A stretch of DNA of 64,000 nt from Pseudochryseolinea flava (GTDB taxonomy: Bacteria; Bacteroidota; Bacteroidia; Cytophagales; Cyclobacteriaceae): positions 220,798-284,797 of the forward strand of contig NZ_QMFY01000008.1 of assembly GCF_003286915.1 (NCBI RefSeq), given 5' to 3'. The position numbers and the translations under genes were made by a program. The notes below the pieces were generated by a model. The model had not been told where the DNA came from. It made no database searches and saw only the letters and a list, made by a program, of their open reading frames with translations. The first letter of the stretch is position 1; every line of letters begins with the position of its first letter. Positions 1 to 8,489 of the stretch are shown here, one piece after another.

Positions 1-2
1 CA

Positions 3-362
3 CAAAGTGTGATCAATGAGTTGACCAATACGGATCGAAAGATCGAGTCGGTAATCGGTAAGCGGCCGCGCTATTTTCGTCCCCCTTATGGGGTCACCAA
101 TCCCATGATCGGAAAAGCAGTCGAAGAACTTGGCCACACCGTAGTTGGGTGGAACGTTCGATCGTTTGATACAATCACGAAAGATCCGGCAAGATTATTG
201 AAACGCGTCACCAAGGATTTGAAGGGCGGTGATGTCGTGTTGTTTCATGATTACTGCGAATCCACCCAGCAAATCCTAGGCGAGTTTATTACGATGGCAC
301 ATCAAAAAGGCCTGCGTATTATCTCCCTCGACGCATTATTAAATGAAAAAGCTTATCGGTAA
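3..362 (+). CDS. Polysaccharide deacetylase (NodB) family protein, 5' end cut by the window
   Basis: The frame is open to the window edge, so only about the last 120 residues are visible. They carry the NodB-fold segment FRPPYG and, near the C-terminus, VLFHDYCES, which matches the His-containing motif of the fold. Family members are metal-dependent de-N- or de-O-acetylases of carbohydrates. The gene ends 9 bp before a LolA-like gene and is the first visible member of a co-directional series to 11821. Deacetylases of this type are commonly found in flexirubin/aryl-polyene loci, where the substrate is unknown. A GTG at position 9 could be read as a start, but the domain would then lack its catalytic N-terminal half, so truncation by the window is the better reading. 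Confidence 0.8.
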   Translation, partial: QSVINELTNTDRKIESVIGKRPRYFRPPYGVTNPMIGKAVEELGHTVVGWNVRSFDTITKDPARLLKRVTKDLKGGDVVLFHDYCESTQQILGEFITMAHQKGLRIISLDALLNEKAYR

Positions 363-371
363 ATTTACCGG

Positions 372-1037
372 ATGAAACGCCTGAAAGCCTCCAAAATTTC
401 CGTTGCCTTGCTGTGGTTGTTCTGTTGGTCGTTCTACTCCACAGACGCACAAGCATTCGAAGACTATCCGGGGTTTTCGCCGCTTTCGAACATCGTGCAA
501 TTTAAAGCTCAATTTAAAGAGGCATCTGCGAAAATTCAGTCAGTAAAAAGTGAGTTCATCCAAGAAAAGACACTTTTTGCACTCACGGAAAATATTACCT
601 CACAAGGGAAGTTTTGGTTCAAACGCACCAATAAAGTCCGCCTTGATTATACCACGCCGTTTACTTATAGAATGATTATTAATGGCGATAAAGTTCTGGT
701 GAAGGATGACCACAAAGAGAATCGTATTAACGTGCGCTCGAACAAGCTTTTTCAACAGATCAACAAGATCATGCTTGATTGCATTCAAGGAACAATTTTG
801 GATAGCAAAGATTTTACAAGCCGTGTTTTCGAAAACGAAAAGGGATACTTGCTTGAACTCAGTCCTGTTAACAAGAGCTTAAAAGATTTCTTCCGCAATA
901 TTGTACTGGTGATCGAAAAAAAGGATTACTCGGTACGTTCGATGTCTTTGAATGAACCATCAGGCGATAAGACTGTTATTACATTCACGAACAAATCTTT
1001 AAACACACAGCTTCAGGATGAAATTTTTACTTTTTAG
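372..1037 (+). CDS. LolA-like outer membrane lipoprotein carrier protein
   Basis: This 221-residue protein has an N-terminal hydrophobic stretch (about residues 8-27), consistent with a Sec signal peptide. The mature part has the LolA-type pattern of an alternating beta-rich fold, including SEFIQEKTL and GKFWFKRTNKVRLDY, which resembles the FxQ and GxxWFKRPNKLRxxY signatures of the family. LolA proteins shuttle hydrophobic cargo across the periplasm. Aryl-polyene and flexirubin loci usually encode one, probably to carry the pigment lipid rather than lipoproteins. The stop overlaps the next start by 20 nt, which suggests translational coupling. The role in pigment transport is inferred from the locus. 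Confidence 0.8.
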   Translation: MKRLKASKISVALLWLFCWSFYSTDAQAFEDYPGFSPLSNIVQFKAQFKEASAKIQSVKSEFIQEKTLFALTENITSQGKFWFKRTNKVRLDYTTPFTYRMIINGDKVLVKDDHKENRINVRSNKLFQQINKIMLDCIQGTILDSKDFTSRVFENEKGYLLELSPVNKSLKDFFRNIVLVIEKKDYSVRSMSLNEPSGDKTVITFTNKSLNTQLQDEIFTF

Positions 1038-1644
1038 TACGAGTATCCTGGCCTTGTCGTGTGCCGCGCCTTATAAAGCCTTAAAGTCCGTTCCTGTAGA
1101 TCAAACATGTGTTGATAAATTTAGACCGCAAGGAATTGCCACATCGTGGTACAGCGCTGGCGTTGATGTGGTTGGCAAACATTTAAGTGGCCTGCTCTTG
1201 ATCAAGCAAATGCCCGACGAATCGCAGCGTGTGGTATTTACGAGCGAGACTGGCGTTACGTTTTTTGATTTTGAATTTAAAGCAGGAACATTCCAAGTGA
1301 AGCAGGCAATTCCACAGCTGCGAAGAAAAGTGGTCATCAATACGCTGAGAAAAGATTTCGAAACTTTATTAGCGATACCGTTTCAGCAACAGACGATTGA
1401 TGCTTCGGTGTTGGGAGATGAAAGCTTTTATGGCGTAACCACAATTGGAGAAGAAAGAGCTTTTTTCGTAACGGACGATGCGTGCTCAGTATTGAAGCGC
1501 GTGGAGGTTGGATCAAAGAAACCATTGTTCTCGATCGTTAGTTCTGGCGCCAGTCCACGTGAGCCGGAAACAATCGCCATCCAACATCATACGTTCAACA
1601 TGGTTATTAATCTAAAAAAAATAACACGGCATGTTACGGAATAA
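1018..1644 (+). CDS. Small lipoprotein of the flexirubin/aryl-polyene locus (possible DUF3261 counterpart)
   Basis: This 208-residue protein begins with a short lipoprotein signal peptide ending LALSC, so Cys15 is probably lipidated and the protein membrane anchored. The rest shows no catalytic motif that I recognise. Two segments, VTFFDFEFKAG followed by a basic stretch RRKVVIN, recall the layout of DUF3261 lipoproteins found in proteobacterial aryl-polyene clusters, but the resemblance is weak and from memory. It overlaps the LolA-like gene upstream by 20 nt and the dehydratase gene downstream by 14 nt, so it is clearly part of the operon. A role in outer-membrane placement of the pigment, together with the LolA-like carrier, is an inference. 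Confidence 0.6.
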   Translation: MKFLLFSTSILALSCAAPYKALKSVPVDQTCVDKFRPQGIATSWYSAGVDVVGKHLSGLLLIKQMPDESQRVVFTSETGVTFFDFEFKAGTFQVKQAIPQLRRKVVINTLRKDFETLLAIPFQQQTIDASVLGDESFYGVTTIGEERAFFVTDDACSVLKRVEVGSKKPLFSIVSSGASPREPETIAIQHHTFNMVINLKKITRHVTE

Positions 1645-1993
1645 ATTTTACGACGCAGTGCCGGTGATGAAAGATGGTGAGATCACGGCGACAGTTACTT
1701 TTCAAAAAGACCATCCTGTTTTTGCTGGCCATTTTCCCGGTAACCCTGTAGTCCCCGGCGTATGTATGATTCAGATCGTTCGTGAATTGCTAGAAGATAG
1801 CTTGAATATGCAACTACAATTACGTACGGGTGATAATATCAAATTCCTGAATGTTATTAATCCCATTGATACACCTGCGGTAGTTGCCAGTATCCATACC
1901 GTTGTAACGGATGATGGGGTAGAAGTGCAAGCGACATTCTCTCAGGCGACAGTCTCTTATTTTAAATTCAAAGGCTCCTTTGTAAAACTATAG
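1631..1993 (+). CDS. 3-hydroxyacyl-ACP dehydratase, FabZ/FabA-like hotdog fold
   Basis: This 120-residue hotdog protein has the signature AGHFPGNPVVPGV, with His34 as the expected catalytic histidine. FabZ-type enzymes remove water from 3-hydroxyacyl-ACP to give trans-2-enoyl-ACP. In flexirubin or aryl-polyene synthesis this step, without a following enoyl reduction, leaves the conjugated double bonds of the pigment. The protein is shorter than a typical housekeeping FabZ (about 140-150 residues), in line with a dedicated pathway enzyme. The start overlaps the lipoprotein gene by 14 nt, and the GT2 gene begins 1 bp after the stop. Specific participation in the pigment pathway is inferred from the neighbours. 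Confidence 0.85.
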   Translation: MLRNKFYDAVPVMKDGEITATVTFQKDHPVFAGHFPGNPVVPGVCMIQIVRELLEDSLNMQLQLRTGDNIKFLNVINPIDTPAVVASIHTVVTDDGVEVQATFSQATVSYFKFKGSFVKL

Positions 1994-1994
1994 C

Positions 1995-3161
1995 ATGAAT
2001 TACAAAGAACTATTTCTGCAGAAAAAGATTTGCGTGTTGATTCCAACCTACAATAACGCGCAGACACTCGAACGTGTTTTGCAGGAAGTTCTTCATTATA
2101 CCCATCAAGTAATTGTCGTGAATGATGGATCGACAGATGGTACATCACAAATTCTTGCGCGGTATAAGCAAGTAAAAGTCGTAGGCTACGACAAGAATGT
2201 TGGGAAAGGATTTGCGCTTCGTAAGGGATTAAAAGCTGCATTCGATGAAGGTTATCACTACGCCATTAGCATAGATTCCGATGGTCAACATTATGCCGAT
2301 GACCTACCACAGTTTGTTAACAAGTTAAAAACGCATCCTGAAGCAATCATCATCGGCGCGCGCAATATGGATCAGGCAAGCGTTCCCGGTAAAAGTAGTT
2401 TCGGAAATAAGTTTTCAAACTTTTGGTTCAAGTTTGAAACAGGTATTGTTATGAGCGATACGCAAAGCGGGTATCGGCTGTATCCTGTGGTGCTATTGAA
2501 TGATATTACATTCTTAACGCGCAAGTACGAATTTGAAATTGAAGTCATCGTGCGTGCTGCATGGAAGGGTATTGCAGTGACGGAAGTGCCAGTGAAAGTG
2601 TTTTACCCTGAAAAGGAGAAGCGGATAACACATTTTCGTCCATTTAAGGATTTTTCACGCATCAGTGTTTTGAATACGGTGCTCGTGACCATAGCACTAT
2701 TGTATATTAAGCCGCGCGATTTTGTGCGTAGCTTCAGAGGCAAAAGTTTTTGGTCGACGGTCAAGCTTATACTTTTTGATCCGTCCGAATCTGCCGAGCG
2801 CAAGGCCATTTCGGTGGCGTTTGGAATCTTTATGGGCATCGTTCCGATTTGGGGTTTCCAATTGTTGGTAGCAATACCAACGGCGATAGCATTGCGCTTC
2901 AATAAAGCGCTGGTCATCCTTGCAGCCAACATCAGTATTCCGCCGATGATTCCATTGATTTTGTTTTTGAGTCATCTCACAGGCGCGCTGTGGATGGGTG
3001 AGGATGCTGTGGAAATTTCCTTCAATCACGAACTTTCATTGGAATTATTTCGCGATAGCTTTTTTCAATATGTGATTGGTGCAGTAACACTCGCCGTCGC
3101 TGCAGGCGTGCTGTTTGGTATAGTCACGTATGGCCTCCTCAAAATTTTTCAAAAACGGTAA
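1995..3161 (+). CDS. Glycosyltransferase family 2 fused to a DUF2062 membrane domain
   Basis: This is a 388-residue two-domain protein. Residues about 10-230 are a GT-A fold family 2 glycosyltransferase, with CVLIPTYNN, VVNDGSTDGT and the acceptor-side DSDGQH (DxD-like) motif. Residues about 265-385 match DUF2062, a membrane domain, seen in GIFMGIVPIWGFQLL and the hydrophobic C-terminal helices. GT2 proteins with this tail recur in aryl-polyene and flexirubin loci, where the transferred sugar and acceptor are not known. The stop codon overlaps the start of the MMPL fusion gene by 1 nt (TAATG), so the two are translationally coupled. Activity on the pigment or its lipid anchor is inferred. Confidence 0.85.
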   Translation: MNYKELFLQKKICVLIPTYNNAQTLERVLQEVLHYTHQVIVVNDGSTDGTSQILARYKQVKVVGYDKNVGKGFALRKGLKAAFDEGYHYAISIDSDGQHYADDLPQFVNKLKTHPEAIIIGARNMDQASVPGKSSFGNKFSNFWFKFETGIVMSDTQSGYRLYPVVLLNDITFLTRKYEFEIEVIVRAAWKGIAVTEVPVKVFYPEKEKRITHFRPFKDFSRISVLNTVLVTIALLYIKPRDFVRSFRGKSFWSTVKLILFDPSESAERKAISVAFGIFMGIVPIWGFQLLVAIPTAIALRFNKALVILAANISIPPMIPLILFLSHLTGALWMGEDAVEISFNHELSLELFRDSFFQYVIGAVTLAVAAGVLFGIVTYGLLKIFQKR

Positions 3162-6100
3162 TGGAAGCGCTATTCGTAAGGCTATATCGTTTCTTCAAGC
3201 ATCGTCACCGAATTTTCTGGGCGATATTTATTTCGGTGTTTGCACTGTTTGGGGTGTTGGCATCGCGAATAGAATTTGAAGAAGACATCACACACTTTTT
3301 TCCCGACGACAAACGCGTTGAGAAACTGAACTACATTTTTCAGCATTCTTCAATGGCAGAACGCGTTGTTGTAATGGTCTCCATCGCAGATAGTAGTCAG
3401 AGAGCAAATGCTGACAGTCTTGTCTCGGCGACGCAACGCCTTGTCGCGGATTTAGACACGACATTGGCAATTTATCATCCAACAATCACGGCGCAAGTTG
3501 ATGATCAAAAAATCTTGGCGATATTCGATGTCATTCAGAACAATCTACCTGTCTTCCTGACGAAAGATGACTACGCAATACTCGATTCTATGACCTCGCC
3601 TGCAGGTAGTCGACAGGCATTGCGCAGCACGTATAAGCAATTGATCTCTCCCTCGGGGGTTGCGCTTAAAAGGATGCTTGTCGAGGATCCGATGGGTTTT
3701 TCTTTTTTAGTCTTGAAGAAGCTCAGTCAACTTCAATACGACGAAAATTTTGAGTTGTATGACAGCTACATTGTTACACGCGATCATCGTCATCTAATTT
3801 TTTTCATCCAGCCACAGGCAAAGGCGAACGATACGGGTAAGAATGCTCATCTCGTGGATGACCTGCGTGTTTGTTTAAAGCGGAGCAATACAAATAGTAG
3901 CGCTACACTGGCGTCGGCGTTTGGCGCTACCGTTGTAGCCGTAGATAACGCCGAGCAAATTCGTTTCGATACGCAACTTACGCTCTCTATTTTGATCGTG
4001 CTGATCGCGGGATTTATTTTGTGGTTCTTCCGTCGTAAGCGCGTGATGCTTTTGATTATGGTACCCGTAATATTTGGTGCGCTGTTTTCATTGGCGTGTA
4101 TCTATCTCATGAAAGGTATTGTTTCCACGCTAGCGCTTGCTGCAGGATCGATCATATTAGGCATAGCAATTAATTATGCGCTGCATTTTTTGGTTCACCT
4201 TCGACATCATCCCGACAAGGAACAAGTAATCAAGGACCTTGTGCGACCGATGTTGCTAGGAAGTACAACGACGGTTCTGGCATTTTTTAGTCTTCAGTTC
4301 ACCAATGCAACAATCCTTCGCGATGTTGGTTTGTTTGCTGGCTTTAGCTTGATTGGCGCAGCGTTATGTTCGCTGATCTTTCTACCGCACCTCATTTCCG
4401 TTGCGGCCTATCGCGAGAATATTATTGAACGCGCTTTCTCGCGCATCGGATCACCGCATAAAGTATGGATTGTGATCATCGCGATTGTTACGCCCGTGCT
4501 GTTGTATTTCGCTTCGGATGTAAAGTTTTTGAAGGATATGTCGGCGCTGAATTTTATGCAGCAAGACACCAAAGATGCGCAGGCCAGACTTGAAACGATT
4601 AACCCTGCATCGATGAACACGGTGTATGTTTCGGCTGAAGGCAAAAACTTGCAAGAAGCTTTACGGCGACACGAACAAGCCGTGCCGACACTTGATAGCT
4701 TGAAAGCGGCCGGTTTAATAAAACGATATCATGCAGTATCGTCTTTTTTGCTGTCGGATTCGCTGCAAGCACAACGCATTCAACAATGGAACAAGTATTG
4801 GAGCGCCGAGAAAAAATCAATGCTTCTCGCAAACACTGCTGATGAGGGAAGGAAACTTAAATTCAACGATGCTATTTTAAGCAAGATTGATACGATCGTC
4901 AATAAGCAGTACAGTGAGCTCGATAAACCCGCCTTTGCTTTGTTGCAGCAAACTTTCTTTCAAGATAATATCATTGATAATCCCGGTCGGGCTTTAGTTG
5001 TTTCATTGGTGAATGTTCCGCAAGCACGAAATAAGGAATTGATAGACGTGATGCAGCACACACCTGCGCATGGTGCAGATCGACAAATGCTTACTAATTT
5101 GTTTGTTGAATTCGTTCATGATGATTTTAACTTTATTGTTTTTTTTACTTCGATATTAGTATTTGTCGTATTGCTAATTTCAACAGGTAGAATCGAAATT
5201 ACGTTGATCACATTTTTGCCGATGTTGGTTACTTGGATTTGGATATTGGGCATCATGGCATTGGTCGGTATTGAATTCAACATCATCAACGTGATGATAT
5301 CGACTTTTATTTTTGGTCTCGGTGATGACTACAGCATTTTCGTCATGGACGGACTGCAACAAGAATACAAGACCGGGAAGAAGACCATGTCTTCCGTACG
5401 GACATCTATTTTTCTGTCAGCGGTTACGACGATATGTGGTTTGGGCGTGCTCATCTTTGCAAAACATCCTGCCTTATGGTCAATCGCGGTAATTGCCATC
5501 ATTGGGATCGTATGTGTGTTCTTGATGTCGCAGACGTTAGAGCCGTTTATATTTCATTGGCTCATTACGAAAAGAACAAAACGTGGACTTCCGCCAATGA
5601 CTTTTGTTGGTGTTGTGTTTACGATCATTACCTACGGAATTTTTGTGATGGGATCATTTGCACTCACGATCATAGGCGTAATCTTGAAAGTCATTCCGTT
5701 CGGAGGGCCGAAGAAGCAATTGATGTATCATCGCTTGATTAGCTTCTGCAATTGGTTAATTCTCACTGTATCGTTGAATAAGGTAACCGTTACGGAACGA
5801 AACGACAAAATGTTTGAGCAACCATCGATCATCATTGCGAATCATAGTTCCTTCTTGGATATTCTGATCACGACGATGTTACATCCAAAGTTGATTTTAC
5901 TAACCAATAAATGGGTTTACAATTCTCCCATATTTGGCGGTGTGGTTCGGATGGCTGGATATTATGAAGTAACAGAAGGTGCGGAAGAGAGCATTGATCA
6001 CTTGCGTAAAAAAGTGGGTGAAGGATTTTCTATCGTCGTATTTCCAGAAGGTACCCGTTCGGAGAACGGAAAGCTCAATCGGTTTCACAAAGGTGCGTTC

Positions 6101-6997
6101 TTCTTGGCTGAAAAATTGGATTTGCCGATAAGGCCATTGCTGATTCACGGCGCGAATACATCGATACCAAAGTCAACCATCTACGTGTTCCCGACAGATA
6201 TCACATTAAAATTTTTGCCGTTAGTTGCAACCTCCGATATGCATTATGGAGTGACGTATTCTGAACGAACCAAATCGATTAGTAAGCATTTCAAATCATC
6301 CTATCAAGAATTCAAGGCATCGAAAGAAACGCCGCGATGGTTCTATCGAAAACTGATCAGCAACTACCTCTACAAAGGTCCAGTGTTGGAATGGTATGCG
6401 CGGATAAAAGTGAAGCTTGAAGATAACTATGCATTCTTCGACGAGCTTGTTCCAAAGAAAGGGACGGTGCTCGATCTTGGTTGTGGCTACGGATTTTTGT
6501 CCTACATGTTGCAATTCCGATCGGAGGAGCGAATAATCACGGGTGTCGACTACGATGACGACAAGATTTCTGTGGCGCAGAACGGTTTTGCAAAGGGCGC
6601 TACGTTAAACTTCTTCTGCGCGGATGTTACGGAATATCCGTTGTCGAATTATGATGTGATATTCGTCAATGACGTTTTGCACTATTTGCATCGCGAGGCG
6701 CAATTTGATTTCCTAGAACGCTGTGTTGCTGCGTTAAACCCAGGAGGTAAGATTGTGGTGAGAGATGGGAATGCCGATTTGCAGGAACGTCATCAAGGAA
6801 CGAAGCTTTCAGAGTTGTTCTCAGTAAGTTTGTTGGGGTTCAACAAATCAACACAAGCGTTAACGTTCATTTCCGGAAAGGAAGTCACCGCATTTGCTTC
6901 GGCGCGGGGATGGAAGCTTGAGGTATTTGATCAAACTAAGTTAACTTCAAATATTATTTTTGTCATTTCAAAAGACGCTGGACATGGAACCGTATGA
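3161..6997 (+). CDS. MMPL/RND-type exporter fused to PlsC-like acyltransferase and SAM-dependent methyltransferase
   Basis: This 1278-residue protein has three parts. Residues about 1-810 form an MMPL-type RND exporter with two sets of transmembrane helices (about 270-410 and 655-805) separated by periplasmic domains. Residues about 815-1075 are a lyso-phospholipid-type acyltransferase after one more membrane segment; the HX4D motif HSSFLD is at 895-900 and FPEGTR at 961-966. Residues about 1090-1270 are a class I methyltransferase with motif I VLDLGCG at 1103-1109. MMPL proteins export lipidic products. Here export, acyl transfer and methylation appear coupled in one chain, which suggests on-site tailoring of the pigment at the inner membrane (inference). 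The start overlaps the GT2 stop by 1 nt, and the end overlaps the next gene by 14 nt. Confidence 0.9.
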   Translation: MEALFVRLYRFFKHRHRIFWAIFISVFALFGVLASRIEFEEDITHFFPDDKRVEKLNYIFQHSSMAERVVVMVSIADSSQRANADSLVSATQRLVADLDTTLAIYHPTITAQVDDQKILAIFDVIQNNLPVFLTKDDYAILDSMTSPAGSRQALRSTYKQLISPSGVALKRMLVEDPMGFSFLVLKKLSQLQYDENFELYDSYIVTRDHRHLIFFIQPQAKANDTGKNAHLVDDLRVCLKRSNTNSSATLASAFGATVVAVDNAEQIRFDTQLTLSILIVLIAGFILWFFRRKRVMLLIMVPVIFGALFSLACIYLMKGIVSTLALAAGSIILGIAINYALHFLVHLRHHPDKEQVIKDLVRPMLLGSTTTVLAFFSLQFTNATILRDVGLFAGFSLIGAALCSLIFLPHLISVAAYRENIIERAFSRIGSPHKVWIVIIAIVTPVLLYFASDVKFLKDMSALNFMQQDTKDAQARLETINPASMNTVYVSAEGKNLQEALRRHEQAVPTLDSLKAAGLIKRYHAVSSFLLSDSLQAQRIQQWNKYWSAEKKSMLLANTADEGRKLKFNDAILSKIDTIVNKQYSELDKPAFALLQQTFFQDNIIDNPGRALVVSLVNVPQARNKELIDVMQHTPAHGADRQMLTNLFVEFVHDDFNFIVFFTSILVFVVLLISTGRIEITLITFLPMLVTWIWILGIMALVGIEFNIINVMISTFIFGLGDDYSIFVMDGLQQEYKTGKKTMSSVRTSIFLSAVTTICGLGVLIFAKHPALWSIAVIAIIGIVCVFLMSQTLEPFIFHWLITKRTKRGLPPMTFVGVVFTIITYGIFVMGSFALTIIGVILKVIPFGGPKKQLMYHRLISFCNWLILTVSLNKVTVTERNDKMFEQPSIIIANHSSFLDILITTMLHPKLILLTNKWVYNSPIFGGVVRMAGYYEVTEGAEESIDHLRKKVGEGFSIVVFPEGTRSENGKLNRFHKGAFFLAEKLDLPIRPLLIHGANTSIPKSTIYVFPTDITLKFLPLVATSDMHYGVTYSERTKSISKHFKSSYQEFKASKETPRWFYRKLISNYLYKGPVLEWYARIKVKLEDNYAFFDELVPKKGTVLDLGCGYGFLSYMLQFRSEERIITGVDYDDDKISVAQNGFAKGATLNFFCADVTEYPLSNYDVIFVNDVLHYLHREAQFDFLERCVAALNPGGKIVVRDGNADLQERHQGTKLSELFSVSLLGFNKSTQALTFISGKEVTAFASARGWKLEVFDQTKLTSNIIFVISKDAGHGTV

Positions 6998-8489
6998 TGT
7001 AGTAATTATTGGTAGTGGACTTGGAGGACTTGCGTGTGGAACCATTCTCGCGAAGGAAGGATATAAGGTTTGTGTTATCGAGAAGAATAAGCAGATCGGT
7101 GGTAATCTGCAAACCTTTGTTCGCGATGGTGTGGTGTTCGATTCAGGCGTGCATTATGTTGGTGGGTTAGATCAAGGACAGAATTTGTACCTTCTCTTCA
7201 AGTACATGGGTATTATGGACAAGCTTAAACTTCGGAAGCTTGACGATGATGTATTTGATGCGATCTTATTCGATGGTGATCCGGTAGTTTATAAATATGC
7301 TCAGGGGTATGAGCGGTTCATTCAAGTTTTGGCAGAACAATTTCCAGGTGAGGAAGAAGCGCTTAGAAAATATTGTGACGGTATAAAAGAAGTTTGTACT
7401 AAGTTTCCTTTGTATAACCTGCGTCATGGAGATTACTTCGATAAGGTCGGTGCGTTGGAAATCGATACGCAAGCTTTTCTTGAGTCGATCACAGACAATA
7501 AAAAACTTCAGAGTGTGCTAGCAGGAACGAGTTTGCTGTACGCAGGGGAGCCTGATAAAACACCGTTGTATGTACATGCGCTTGTGTTAAATAGTTACAT
7601 TGAAAGCTCGTGGCGTTTCATTGACGGCGGTTCACAAATTGCGCGATTACTTTCGCGTCAGATTGTAGCGGCAGGTGGAAAGATTATCACACGCAAACAA
7701 ATCGTGAAGCTTCATGAAGAAGACGGCAAGATTGCGTACGCCGAAGCAAAAACTGGTGAGCGTTACTACGGACATCGCTTTATTTCAAATGTCCATCCCG
7801 TGAAGACAATGGAGATGACAGATAGCGACAAGATTAAAAAAGCTTTTCGAACGCGTCTTAAGAGCCTCGAGAATTCGATCTCCGTTTTCTATGTAAACGT
7901 GGTGTTGAAGCCCAAGTCGATGAAATATGTAAATCACAATTACTACTATTTCCGCGCAAATGATGCTTGGTCTGTATTGAAATATACAGACGAGACATGG
8001 CCAACAGGGTATGCGCTGTACTATTCGGCTTCAGAAGATGTTGAATATGCAGAAGGCATTACCTTGATGACATATATGCGTTTTGACGAAGTTGAAAAAT
8101 GGCAACATACTTTTAATACAGTGTCTTTTGAAGGCGATCGGGGCGCAGATTACGAAGCCTTTAAGAAAGAGAAGTCTGAGAAACTATTCGATTTAGTAGA
8201 AGAAAGATTTCCTGGTTTTAAGGATTGCATTCAATCATACTATACGGCTACGCCATTGTCGGTGCGTGATTACATTGGTACGGACGACGGCTCTTTGTAT
8301 GGAATCGTAAAAGATTATCGCGAACCCATGCGCACCTTTATTTCGCCACGCACAAAGGTTCCTAATCTCTTCATGACCGGACAGAATCTAAATTTGCATG
8401 GTGTTCTTGGTGTTTCGGTGAGTGCTGTGTTGACTTGCTCGGAGATGCTTGGGATTGATTACATTCTTAACAAGATCCGAAATGCTTAA
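6984..8489 (+). CDS. CrtI/phytoene-desaturase-like FAD-dependent oxidoreductase
   Basis: The chosen ATG at 6984 gives 501 residues beginning directly with the dinucleotide-binding segment DVVIIGSGLGGLACG; a TTG 24 nt upstream would only add an unconserved tail. The C-terminal LFMTGQNLNLHGVLG matches the second FAD-contact motif of the CrtI/retinol-saturase family. Family enzymes desaturate, saturate or isomerise conjugated polyenes. CrtI-like proteins are regular members of flexirubin loci, where action on the polyene or on an aromatic ring precursor is possible. The substrate is not visible from sequence. The gene overlaps the MMPL fusion by 14 nt and the C45 gene by 8 nt. Confidence 0.85.
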   Translation: MEPYDVVIIGSGLGGLACGTILAKEGYKVCVIEKNKQIGGNLQTFVRDGVVFDSGVHYVGGLDQGQNLYLLFKYMGIMDKLKLRKLDDDVFDAILFDGDPVVYKYAQGYERFIQVLAEQFPGEEEALRKYCDGIKEVCTKFPLYNLRHGDYFDKVGALEIDTQAFLESITDNKKLQSVLAGTSLLYAGEPDKTPLYVHALVLNSYIESSWRFIDGGSQIARLLSRQIVAAGGKIITRKQIVKLHEEDGKIAYAEAKTGERYYGHRFISNVHPVKTMEMTDSDKIKKAFRTRLKSLENSISVFYVNVVLKPKSMKYVNHNYYYFRANDAWSVLKYTDETWPTGYALYYSASEDVEYAEGITLMTYMRFDEVEKWQHTFNTVSFEGDRGADYEAFKKEKSEKLFDLVEERFPGFKDCIQSYYTATPLSVRDYIGTDDGSLYGIVKDYREPMRTFISPRTKVPNLFMTGQNLNLHGVLGVSVSAVLTCSEMLGIDYILNKIRNA

